A stretch of 64,000 nt of DNA, taken from assembly GCF_001039355.2 (NCBI RefSeq), contig NW_019775747.1, positions 232,751 to 296,750 on the forward strand, written 5' to 3'. The DNA comes from Lingula anatina. Lineage: Eukaryota; Brachiopoda; Lingulata; Lingulida; Lingulidae. The stretch's first letter is position 1. Each line of letters opens with the position of its first letter. Below the pieces are notes generated by a model that saw only the letters and a program-made list of their open reading frames with translations, had not been told where the DNA came from and searched no databases. The translations under genes and the position numbers were made by a program. Of this stretch, positions 33,873 through 44,136 are shown one piece after another.

Positions 33873-36792
33873 GGGGGGGGGGGTACCTCCTAAACCAAAG
33901 GGAGGGGGGTGCGTGTTTTCTGTGCCCTCCCCTGAATCCACCATTATAATTCACGAGCCACCAGATAAGCTTATCAGACTTTTATTATATATATTATATA
34001 TTATTTATACCATCATACTGATAAAAATGCGAAGATATAATAGATGCAATGAAAACTTAAAATTTGTCTTACCTTTTAATGTGACAAACACTACAATATA
34101 CTGTAGGTCGTTAAGTTACACCGCGCGCCTCCCCTGCTAATCTCTTCCTCAAAACTGACTTACGTTCCAGTAGCCTATCTGTATGTACGTCTTCTTTAAA
34201 AGGAAGCGACTACTGTACTCAGGTAGACCCATGTAATCACTACATTAAGGACGCACAGGTGAGAAAACGACAGAAGGTGGCACCGATGCATAACATTTTA
34301 TAAACAAGTTCTTGTATTATATCGCGATACCCCATGCAGCGAAGTAATGGAGTATGTCCGTGTTTCCATGGTTAAGGCAGCGTAGAGCATGGCAGACGAT
34401 CAGACGATTGATGCCAAACGTGCGTCTTGAACGATAATGAAGTTACACAGCAGCGATAATATAGATGAAAAGCATATTACTTACAAGTGTCATTTGTTTA
34501 GTGCTTGAGTACCCGTTGTCCCCAAGGTCTTGCAGGTACCTTAAAATCTTCTGTATTCCGAAAAATTCACATGTAATGAGCTCTCTCGCGAGTTGAGAGG
34601 AGGTCCTCGATCACGCGAAAGCTTCTATTCTTTTTTTAATTCATTTTAGTTCGAAACACGGATGAAAACAATTTCATCGTAAAACCACATCCTCGTAAGA
34701 CTAAAATAACCATATTTGAACTGAATGACAGAAGGGCACGTGGCTGTCTAACCGAAATTGGCAGGGTAATGATTTACGTATAATATATATCCATGTGCAC
34801 TAGGATTATCGATTAATGTGTAAGTCATAAATGTAGATCTACTGCTGAAAATTTTAGGTGTACTGCTGAAATGTCCCAAAGACTGTATAAAATATACAGG
34901 GAGGCATGGCGACATAAGCCTTATGGGGAACATTTAAAACTAAATAATGCACATTCAAAATACGAGTAGTAAAAACATCGAATCCAGTTTCAGGGACGGG
35001 TCGAACGTAGAGTAAAATCATCTATTTTGTTATGGACACTCGACTTAACGGGAAAATCCCGGTCTGGCACTCCTTTTATCAATAGACAACTACATTTTAA
35101 AACGCGTTGTAAATCGTAAAAGTTTCCTCCCCATTCACTAACGAATCGGAGGGCTTTATAAGTATTTCTTCTTTGATCTTTAAAATTTTGATCTCACTTG
35201 ACGATATTACCAAAATGCCTACATTTGCAGAAGCAGAATCCTGCACCTGCAATAGTTCGTCGATCTGGTCTTTGCCCGGAAAAGCACCAATAATTGAAAA
35301 TACCCAGACGTCCCGTAGCGACACACAAACAAAGACTTGTTTCCAAACATGTCATAGACGAAAATAAACCCACGAGTAGAAATAAAACGCTTTATTGTTA
35401 GAAAATAATTGCCCCCGTAAAACAGTATAAAGAGGAAGGCGTGGTTCATTCCAGTCCGCAGTAAGGACTTCGTTATTCTCAAGGTCAGACAAGAACCTTG
35501 TTCAAATCATATTTAGGGTTATAATGAAGCACGTTTCAGCAGCAGTTTTAAAAATACCACTAAAACGACATGGGCCAGGCTTGGGGAAAATATGGGTCGT
35601 CGCAGCTAGTGCGGACCCCCAACCTTAACTTCTTATGTTCCTCTTTTCAAGTCAAAAAAACAAAGTAAACAAACTAAGGTAAATAAATAAACGAGAAAAC
35701 GAAGCGAAGCCAAAAATACTGTATAATTGAACGGTTTATTACCAAAGCTTTATTGCAAAGGAAGGTACTAGTACAGCATGGCTCGAATGCAAATTTCAAT
35801 ATGATGTTAGATGGACGGCTTCGGTTGATTATTTTTTCCGTAGGCTTGCATAGGTTTTATTGCCTTCTCAGCTGTCTACTAGAAGTATATCTACAGCGAT
35901 TATTAGACAACCCGGGGTTTTGTTCGGCGGGGAAACAAATGCAAAAAAGCTAATTGAAAACACAGACTAGGATAGTATTTATTTAATATGTATATACAGA
36001 GCAAAGGGGTGGAAAAGTAAGGTTTCGTGTCGTTTTACTTTTTCATTTTCATCTTATTTGCCGTTTCAATTTATTATAAGTGTAGATAAGGGGTGGGGAC
36101 GAAACATAAGAAGCTAAAGGAGGTATGGTCGTGCCTGCTGTACCGCTCTGGAATCGCCATTACAATCTAAAGACCAGATCGTAACAGTATATATTTGTTC
36201 AAAAACGGTCTATCTGCAAAACCAGAGGAATACCTCATCATAGCAATTGCGCGTAGTTATGTCCCGACATTTTGACTAAGTTCTATCACATATTCTGTTA
36301 ATTTATTTCTTTAGAAATTCCAGTTACCTGATACTTCACACCTGTGCATCGTGACATAAAAGAACTCCATTCCTTTATTATTTCTTACCTCTAAGACTGA
36401 AAATGTATTTCGACTACATGAGGTAATGGTCCCAGGAAGTGTGAAACAACCACGCTAGAAAGTTCACATGTACCTAAGTAGAAACCTTGCCAAAACTACT
36501 ATACATACAAGGTATATTCTTAATGTGCTTTCTGTAATTGTAATTACATTGTATATAGTCTGATGTTTGAAACAAACTGTATATTCTTTATGTCAAGAAC
36601 AACTACATGTACGTTTCTATCTTAATATACCGGTACCTTTGTAAATGTTTTGTCATTGTAATTATGAAATACACTTTTATGATTATTTTTATTGTTGTTG
36701 TTGCTATTTTCAATATTAACTTTATAATTATAAACACATTAAGATGAGATCGCATTCTAATCTACGTCGTTATATGTTCACTGGCATTGCAC
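29664..36792. other. Gene-poor stretch
   Basis: No gene could be supported here. It holds TAA repeats (29728-29773), a GT run (about 30794-30826), G-rich runs (30880-30900, 32760-32770), and a poly-T then poly-G tract (33837-33882). Some 60-120 codon frames are present but show no recognisable domain or splice context. Confidence 0.55.
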
Positions 36793-37118
36793 TGTAACCC
36801 GGATGGTTACTTAGTTTTTGAGCGAGTAGCAAACTTGAAAACACCGAAGACATCAATGGTATCTCATGAAGATCTTTATTTGCTGACGGGCTACAATCTG
36901 GCACGCAGGCAGGGACAGTCACGACGATCACCCGGGGTCTCTCTCTGTCTCCCTAACTGAGAAGCCCTCATTTTATAGGGAATCGTTCTAAGTTCTGCGT
37001 GCCCAATAACTATTACTAAATTTAATATGTGTAATTTATAGGAATAATAAAGGAACTAAATGTAACATACGTGATTAATAGGAAGTATGATAAAACTAAA
37101 TGCAGGGACTATATTACA
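36793..37118 (-). mobile_element. Solo LTR of a retrotransposon
   Basis: On the minus strand it begins TGTAATATAG and ends GGGTTACA, the TG...CA ends with 5-bp inverted tips (TGTAA/TTACA). In between are CCCTATAAAATGAGGG (TATA box at 36977-36971) and, about 90 bases later, CAAATAAAG (poly-A signal at 36880-36875), in the right order for U3-R-U5. No primer binding site follows the end and no gag/pol is seen nearby, so it is a solo LTR, probably Gypsy-like. No clear target duplication remains. Confidence 0.65.
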
Positions 37119-37610
37119 TTTCATAGTAGCCCTGAACACGGATATGTTCTCCGGGTAGGAAGATTACATAACGCTCGGACCTGGGAATGGCCTCAACTGA
37201 AATTTCCCCAGGTGTAGTGACTGTTTTTGGTGGAAGAGATCAAAAGAGCGAAATGACTATAATGAGGCCAAAGTATTTCTACAATTTTAGAGTCGGCACC
37301 GGGTTTTCATTTTCTGTCATCTGAAAGGGGTGTATCTTCAATTACTTAAATAAATTACTCTACCGAGATTTTTGTTTCTAATTTTGGTTTCTCTTCCGTG
37401 ATTGAAAATGTGATTTAAAGGCAGAGACAAATTGTATAACACTACCGTGTTATAGCACCATTAAAAAGACACAAGACCGACTTAGAACCTATTTACCAGG
37501 CAGTCGTGTAAACTGCTCCTCATAGACACTAAACGGCAGATCTGTTTGACAGGTGAGTTACGAGATTATCTATGGCAAAATATTATCATGTCAATAGCTG
37601 TTGGTAAATA

Positions 37611-37649
37611 ATTCTGGAAGACCCAGAAGACGCCCTAAATCCGCCCCTG
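37611..37649 (-). repeat. Fragment of the CAGGGGCGGAT MITE
   Basis: The reverse strand reads CAGGGGCGGATTTAGG then a CTTCTGGGTCTTCC stretch, matching the first 40 bases of the elements at 40817 and 47499. Confidence 0.7.
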
Positions 37650-38760
37650 TCATTCCTTATCTCCGTTTCAATGAAAAGTTACAGGTGAATTGCCTTTAAA
37701 AATAAATAAAATCCTAAAATGTTCGTCATTTCGGATTATTTACATAGTTGAGTGAAAAAACCTCAACCCTTTTAAAATATTCAGTTAAAAGTCTCTTTTG
37801 GGGGGACTTAGTGTCCTAGACCAAACATACATGACTTCTCGATATCACATAACTGATAAATGTCGACTAATGTGTCTGGGAGTTTATAGACTGTGACTCG
37901 TTTCATGCCCATTGAACTCCTGCTTTTCTATTTTTATTGTATAGATGTCGAAGCAAATAAATTGACGTATAACTTAATTCTATAGCTCAATGCAGCTTAC
38001 CTGGGTGTTTTAGTATTTTTTAATGTTATTCGGCAAGATCATTCTTCATTGATCTTTTTTATCCCGAATTAGTTGAAAGGGCTTTTCATATTGTGCACTG
38101 ATGCCTTTATAACAGAATCCGTGTTTTCGTCGTATTATAGATCTTGTTTGCGTCCTGTTAGCTGTGCTGAATGAAAAAAAATTGTAACAGTGATCGGCAC
38201 CGTTTAATCAATACGAAATATCGTTAGAAACCAAGGTAAAAAAATGAAATGTTAAAGAGACGCTATAATGTATTCCCTTTTCCTGCAAATCGTTGTGGAA
38301 AATGGGAAATGATATAACGACCATTCCGAAAACCAATCCCAAAACTCAATTGCACAGTAAGCGCTATGGAATATTTCGACTAGAATTTGGAAAACCTGAT
38401 TCATTTATAGTCGTATTCTGCATTCTCCTCTTTCCCATCTGCACGACTTTTTCTAAGAACTACATCAAGATTTGAAGATTTGTGAGCATTTTGTAGAGAT
38501 ATATTGTCTACAGACAACACAGCGCCAACACACAAGTGTATACCATAGGGCCTGTATAACAGTATAACATCTAGCTTGCTAACGCGAGGAATGATTTGGT
38601 ACTCGCAGAACATCTCCCTCTCCGTTAATACGTAAAATGTATATATGCAACGATCTTTAGAACTTCCAATCAAGTTTAAACATACAAGGGTCCTTCCACG
38701 TCACATTCTGGATTTTTTAAAGGGGGGGGGGGGGAGGCGGCTGAGGAGGCAAATCTATTA
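37650..38760. other. No gene seen
   Basis: AT-rich sequence with a G run at 38721-38733 and no supported feature. Confidence 0.5.
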
Positions 38761-38873
38761 ACGACTTACAGATCCGCGGATGAAAAATGGCCGACCCACT
38801 TCAAGGCTTACCGCCGCTCGCCACCAGGAGTCTATTCTGTGTCTATTAAGGGATTATGCAGCAAGCTTTCAAG

Positions 38874-39026
38874 CAGGGCTCCGTAACTCGAAAGCATCGC
38901 GAATTGCGACCGAGTGCAAGCGTCCCTATTCCATAACTCGCCTATACTCGCCCCATATAATACACTGTAACCTCTATGTGATATGGCTATTTGCGATGAG
39001 CGATTCTTTCGAGTTACAGGGCCCTG
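38874..39026. mobile_element. Small MITE (CAGGG ends) nested in another repeat
   Basis: The ends are inverted: CAGGGCTCCGTAACTCGAAA at the left and the complement of CAGGGCCCTGTAACTCGAAA at the right. The flanks match the uninterrupted repeat at 15226-15333 on both sides (GCAAGCTTTCAAG to the left, GGTCCGCCATA versus GGATCGGCCATA to the right). CAGGG ends suggest hAT. No target duplication is visible. Confidence 0.65.
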
Positions 39027-39607
39027 GTCCGCCATACTCCACGGATCATCTTGTTCTGAATACGCCTTAAGAAGATGGCTCGTTCCGTCTCGTTCCGTTT
39101 TTTTTTTTTTTTTGTACCCATGTATTGTTTTTTGTGTTGTTTTTTTAAAGACCGGACAGGGAGAGATAGATATATTTCTGAATCAAAAGGTAGGATAGCA
39201 CTGAACTCACTGTGCACCCCTGTATCCGTTTTCACTTCACATGCACAACATAATAACCGTGCTACGAAATAGATTTTCATATCACGATGATTTTATCTTC
39301 AGGACACCCACCGCGTCTCGTCTTAAAATACCTTACACATTTCACACATTAACACATTCCGTTATAATATTCTCACTCTCAGAAAAGTGTCACAGAAGGT
39401 AATGGATAATAAGGTAATAAGAGTGAGGCACGAACTCGCGGGAAGGCTGAACGTTAAAAGATGAGGCACGAACACACGTGGGCAGACCCTACTCTCTGAC
39501 CACAGGGTGTGCTTATAGTCTGATACAAACTTAATGTATATGGCTCATACTTTAATTTCGTATACTATATTTAGAAACTCCTTATATCAGAGGTTTAAGA
39601 AACATCA

Positions 39608-39650
39608 GTGGATTCAAAGTCTATAGCCTTAACCACCCGCCCACCCCATT
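39608..39650 (-). pseudogene. tRNA-Ser remnant
   Basis: Only the 5' half survives: the complement of the anticodon and D arms is recognisable (CCTTAACCACCCGCCCACC). Too short to fold. Confidence 0.45.
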
Positions 39651-39844
39651 ATATTGGTTATTGCTTTTACCATCACTTTGTATGTGCAACGTACTAATAA
39701 CTGTGCTACGGAAAAGATTATTCTATAACGACATTTATAATAATTCATTACACCCTCCGCGTCTCGTGTCAAAATAGTTCATGCATTTAACACAGACATT
39801 TCGCACGTGTTTTTCTTACTCGCAGCAAAAACGTGACAAAAGTT

Positions 39845-39921
39845 AAGGATCAGCTTTGAACTCACGTGGGGAGAACACAATAGATAAGCAGTCCATCGCC
39901 TTAACCACCCGGTCACCTTGT
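39845..39921 (-). pseudogene. Decayed tRNA-Ser
   Basis: It matches the intact gene along its length, with changes in the acceptor stem 3' side and the anticodon stem. The D arm and part of the variable arm remain. Confidence 0.65.
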
Positions 39922-40000
39922 TTTATTGGTTTTTAGATATTTTTAGTTTCAATGTGGTAAAGTATCTATTCTATTTGACCAATTTCTTTGAACAAAACTG

Positions 40001-40079
40001 TAAGAATGAAATTCGAACTCACGCGGGGAGACCAGAATGGATTAGCAGTTGAACGGATCAACCACTCCGCCACCTTGTC
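40001..40079 (-). pseudogene. Decayed tRNA-Ser
   Basis: The T arm and anticodon loop are intact, but the anticodon stem (GTTGAACGGATC region) and the 3' acceptor strand no longer pair. Confidence 0.7.
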
Positions 40080-40307
40080 TATAAACCCTTTCGTAAAAAA
40101 ACTTTTTAAAATGGTGTCATATATAAACAAAGTATAAGGTTTTAGTTGGATCATAATGGTCACTATTCAATACTTGCCATCTAGCGGTCAGTGCTTGTAA
40201 CTGAAATCAGTCTAATGAAGGTTTACACCCTTTCATCATCGTTTTTAAGTATCTTAATTAATTTTCTATTCAGTTTAATAGCTATTTTTCAACAACAAAA
40301 TATTATT

Positions 40308-40389
40308 CGACAAGGATGAGATTCGAACTCACGCGGGGAGACCCCAATGGATTAGCAGTCCATCGCCTTAACCACTCGGCCACCTTGTC
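40308..40389 (-). tRNA. tRNA-Ser (anticodon GCT)
   Basis: Identical in all stems to the gene at 7975-8056: acceptor GACAAGG/CCTTGTC, discriminator G, GCT anticodon, long variable arm, and both internal promoter boxes. A TTTT lies eight bases past the 3' end on the minus strand (AATAATATTTTG). It appears functional within the tandem array. Confidence 0.95.
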
Positions 40390-40464
40390 GTCCATATCAC
40401 AGATTATTTGGTAAAGTACCTGCATCAATTCTATTTAACCAATTTATTTGAACAGAACTGTATC

Positions 40465-40540
40465 CGAAACGAATGAGATACACACCGGGAGACCAAAAAG
40501 GATTGTCAGTTTATCGCATCAACCACTCGACCACCTTGTC
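40465..40540 (-). pseudogene. Decayed tRNA-Ser
   Basis: The 5' acceptor strand survives, but the anticodon stem and 3' half are altered (TTATCGCATC, GAGATACACACC). A closely related decayed unit lies at 41655-41729. Confidence 0.65.
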
Positions 40541-40816
40541 TATAAATCCTTTCGTGTAGAAAAAAGAACTTTATAAAAAGAAAAAGATGTCATAAATGAG
40601 TAAAGAATAAGGTTTTTAGTTGGACCATAATAGTGACTATTTAACACTTACCACCTATCGCTCAGTGTGTAACTACTCAAACCAGTCTGATGATGACATA
40701 CGCCTTTGTTGGCTGCCAGCTAACTGTACGAAACATATTTCAGCTTTTGTTAAAAATTGAATTTTAAAAAAGGGAAAGGGAAAGGAAGAGATACTTCTGA
40801 ATCAAAAGGTGAGATA

Positions 40817-40983
40817 CAGGGGCGGATTTAGGTCAACTTCTGGGTCTTCCGGAAGACGGTCAGATTTTCAAGTTTACATAGACGGGTATCTATTTTTTCT
40901 GTCGGAAGACGGTCAAAAATGGGGGATGGCGCAATAAAGATAATTTGGAAGACTGTCAGAAAATATCTCTGGATCCGCCACTG
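40817..40983 (+). mobile_element. CAGGGGCGGAT MITE, 167 bp
   Basis: The ends CAGGGGCGGAT and GGATCCGCCACTG are inverted. AGATA flanks both sides (40812-40816 and 40984-40988). The related empty sequence near 39185 reads GGTAGGATAGCACTGAA, matching the flanks with one copy of the 5-mer, so this is a clean insertion with a 5-bp duplication. No coding capacity. Confidence 0.8.
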
Positions 40984-41160
40984 AGATAGCCCTGAAATCA
41001 CTGTGGACCCCTGTATCTGTCTTCACTTTATATGAGCAACATGCAGCATAATAACTGTGCTACGAAATAGGTTATCATATCACGATAATTTTAGCTTCAG
41101 AATAACCTTTTCGTCTCTATGATAAAAACTTCCACGTTTCACACATTCGAGAACGTTATA

Positions 41161-41226
41161 CTTACTCACAGAGAAGAGTCACAAAAGATAAGCAGTTTGT
41201 TGCCTAAACCACCTGACCACTATGTT
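41161..41226 (-). pseudogene. tRNA-Ser remnant
   Basis: A weak match to the 5' half (GATAAGCAGT, CCTAAACCACCTGACCAC). Strongly decayed. Confidence 0.35.
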
Positions 41227-41530
41227 ATATAGTTTATAACTTTTATCATCACTTTATAAATGCAACGTAATACAACGTAACTAATAACTACGGAATAGGT
41301 TATCTTTTAACGCTGATTTTGGCTTCTGGACACCGCCTCTCGTATGAAAAAAAACTTCACACATTTAACATATTTACACATTTCGCACACGTTATAATAT
41401 TCTTACTCGCAGCGAATAGTCAAAAAAGTTATCGTTTCCGTCAAGGTTGAGGCACGAACTCATGCTGGTTTTCAGATATTATAATAAATTTTCTATTCTA
41501 TTTCATACCCATTTTGAACAAAATAAAGAA

Positions 41531-41599
41531 CGACAAGGATGAGATTCGAACTCACGCGGGGAGACCCCAATGGATTAGCAGTCCATCGGCCACCTTGTC
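41531..41599 (-). pseudogene. tRNA-Ser with a 13-base deletion
   Basis: Identical to the intact gene except that 13 bases of the D arm region are missing, which removes the D stem and part of the A box. It cannot fold normally. Confidence 0.85.
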
Positions 41600-41654
41600 G
41601 CAACATGAATTCATCAATATTCTATTTGATCAATTTCTTTGAACAAAACAGTAT

Positions 41655-41729
41655 CCGAAATGAATGAGATTCACGATGGGAGACCGAATGGATGAACAGT
41701 TTATCGCATCAGCCACACGGCCATATTGT
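41655..41729 (-). pseudogene. Decayed tRNA-Ser
   Basis: Related to 40465-40540 and sharing its substitutions (TTTATCGCATC). Stem pairing is lost. Confidence 0.6.
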
Positions 41730-41845
41730 TTATTATTCCTTGCTTGTAAAAGAAGTCTCATAAATGAGCAAAGAATAAGGTTTTTAATTGGGCCATAATA
41801 GTAACTATTTAAAACATATGCCTTGCGGTCAGTGTGTAACGAGTC

Positions 41846-41975
41846 ATATCAGGGCCCGTAACTCGAAAGCATCGCGCATTGCGACCGAGCGCAAGTGTGT
41901 TGATTTCACAACTCGCCCATACTCGTCCCATATAATCTATGTGATATCGCTATTCGCAATACGCAATGTAGAGTT
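41846..41975. repeat. Second copy of the CAGGG-end MITE
   Basis: It starts CAGGGCCCGTAACTCGAAAG and follows the element at 38874-39026 in order, but its right end is eroded. Confidence 0.55.
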
Positions 41976-42029
41976 AAGTGGCTCAGTCTGATGAAAGCTT
42001 TAATGGCTATTTTTCAACAAAGTAGTACC

Positions 42030-42111
42030 CGACAAGGATGAGATTCGAACTCACGCAGGGAAACCCCAATGGATTAGCAGTCCATCGCCTTAACCACTCG
42101 GCCACCTTGTC
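42030..42111 (-). tRNA. tRNA-Ser (anticodon GCT)
   Basis: All stems pair. The variable arm differs from the other copies at a few bases yet still forms a stem (GGG-GTTT-CCC). The anticodon is GCT. Only three T follow closely at the 3' side, so termination may be less efficient. Confidence 0.88.
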
Positions 42112-42519
42112 TTACTTATTGCGTAGTATTAGCTTTGTTTCGACGAAGTTTCTATTTTATTTGAAAGAAAATACATCATCAATAAAGACAAACCGAACTT
42201 TCATGGAAAGTAAAGCAACTTTTATATGATGTTGCACACCTTCTATTTCTCTTTCAGCAGATCGCTATACAGAAGAGGGTTATACAAGGTTATTACAGGA
42301 GGGTTATACAAGGTACGTGCAAATGACGCTACTCAACAATTCAGGGAATTAAACCAAGGAAAATGAAATCAGCAAAAGGAAATAAGATCTCAAAGGACCG
42401 ACCTTTAGAATTTCTGGGAAATAGCCAAGGCTGGATCACCTTCAATCATCAGTGTCATTTTTCGTCGATGCGTGTTGTCAAGAAAAATCGATTGTCACTT
42501 CGAGATGAGAGATACACCC

Positions 42520-42690
42520 CATTTCCATAGATTTTTAGATCGATCAATCCCTGTGGGGAGTCTCACTAGATTACTGTCAGCTTGGCCGGCTTAAGCGTCT
42601 GCCCCGCCTACTAAGAGCTGTAAGCGGGTAATTACAGGATTTGCGTCTTGCCGTCAGAATGGCCTGAACGGAACATATTCTTCAGAAAAC
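42520..42690. repeat. Dispersed repeat, related to 49863-50040
   Basis: TTTTAGATCGATC, GTGGGGAGTCTCACT, CCGGCTTAA and GCTGTAAG occur in the same order as in 49863-50040, where the element is absent from the paralogous segment at about 63535. Family unknown. Confidence 0.55.
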
Positions 42691-42970
42691 ATGCCCAACT
42701 AACGATATCTTTATCCAAATACACAAATTAAAAGCTCATTTTGTAAATTTTTGGCTTTAAAAAACGTCCTATTTGCTCGGCCTGGGAGTTAATGAGCTAC
42801 GTGGTCACGTGGTCCGATGACGACAATCGAGCCACTGGAGAACAGAGCGTGCTCAGCTGTCAAACTGAGCTGCATTGTCTACCTGTAAGATGACTTCTCT
42901 GGCTTCTGATAAAAGTTTATACTCATTCAAATCTCTTACCCGAGGGGTCTAAATCCTCGTGAAGCTGTGT

Positions 42971-42971
42971 N
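42971..42971. other. Single N
   Basis: One undetermined base, about 520 bases left of the start of duplication 2 copy A. Confidence 0.99.
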
Positions 42972-43311
42972 TGTCTTTTTCGCGCCATTCTGCCTTAGAT
43001 TAACAAATTTGTAATGCACTACTTGGCTCATTTTACGCACTGCAAAACTGACCGCTTGCATGCAAAATTTCAAATTATTCTATGCAGTAGTTGCCGAAAT
43101 ATGGATATTTTTTTGACAGAACCAAGCTTTGCCTAAGCCAAGCTTTGATCAGCCCAAAGGAACACTACCCAATTAAATCACTGCAAATTACATAATGTAG
43201 CAGCGCAACAGGCATGAAAGTCAGTTAATTGGTAGTGACACACCTGACTGCACACTTTTACATTCACAAATCTTATATGAGATCGGAGTTTTTTGAAAAA
43301 AGAACGTATTT

Positions 43312-43495
43312 TTACCTAGGTATACCTTCGAAACTGAAATATTCCATATTAAATGTCAAGTCTGTATAATAAAAGCGGTCTTGTTTGACCAAATCTCGAA
43401 AAAAAACGATATTCTTTAATTTGTTTCTTTCTTTCTTGTTACATGTATGAATGGGACTATGAAAGTTTGTGGTACGCTGGGATGGAGGAGATATT
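43312..43495 (-). repeat. Fragment related to the 1672-5159 transposon interior
   Basis: The minus strand matches plus-strand 3296-3410 in order: CTCCTCCATCCCAG, TACCACAAACTT, CATAGTC, AAGAATATCG and TTTGGTCAAACAAG. It ends where duplication 2 copy A begins, so it may mark a breakpoint. Confidence 0.65.
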
Positions 43496-44092
43496 AATGT
43501 ATTGTCAGTGAATGAAGAGTGGACGTACATTCACAGCTCTGTACGTCGCATTTTCTTTGAATAGACAATTTCTCTCCTCACAGTCTTTCTATTAGAAACA
43601 TGTGCAGTTGTTCCCTTCATAATCAAGAAATAATGAAAGTAAAACTTATATATATATATATATTTTTTTTTCACTTTTTACTATGGTTATCTGTGAATGT
43701 TTTTTTTTATATGAGATACCCAGAATTTTAAGAAGATGAAGGTGTTCATGTTTTTTCAGAATACTGACTGCTTCAATTCGAAACAGAAGTGTTTGGAGAA
43801 TAAAGTAACACATTTATGGGAACCAGTGCTCTACGCGTCTATTAAATAAAACCTCAACAAGAAACGGCAGACATTTTTCACGACTTGCACAGATGGAAAA
43901 GTTGCGAATTCGAAAGGTCTATGACCTTGACATGTTTATTTTCTTTTTTGATGATGGAAGTGCAATTCTCTGAATTGAGGTATAAATAAAAGGAACTATG
44001 GGAAACGGACTTAGCAACTCCCTCGTACGTGTACCGTATTTACGTACCTTTAATAACGAACGGTCATCTGCAAACATTGCAGCAAGATCGAC

Positions 44093-44136
<44 letters not shown>

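Larger units (their letters stand above)
39247..42111. repeat. Complex tandem array containing tRNA-Ser(GCU) units
   Basis: Two kinds of unit alternate. One contains a tRNA-Ser or its remnant on the minus strand, often with GAACAAAACTGTATCCGAAA beside it. The other starts near ATAACTGTGCTACGAAATAG and recurs at about 39247, 39697, 41047 and 41280. Spacing is uneven (about 460 to 1220 bases), pointing to repeated unequal exchange. Two tRNA copies are intact, the others decayed. Confidence 0.8.

Noticed and set aside
33766-34140. 124-codon frame with a poly-Phe/Gly tract
   Set aside because: It is created by the poly-T/poly-G run at 33837-33882.
35097-35324. 75-codon minus-strand frame (MSLRDVWVFSIIGAFPG...)
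   Set aside because: It looks somewhat protein-like, but I recognise no domain, and there are no clear splice sites or neighbouring exons.
39420-39515. Two GAGGCACGAAC...-type stretches that might be further tRNA-Ser remnants
   Set aside because: Only the T-arm-like part is hinted at; the rest is too degenerate to assign.
42520-42690. Possible small structured RNA gene (conserved GTGGGGAGTCTCACT block)
   Set aside because: It does not match any snRNA, 5S rRNA or tRNA that I know, and the presence/absence pattern of its relative fits a mobile repeat better.
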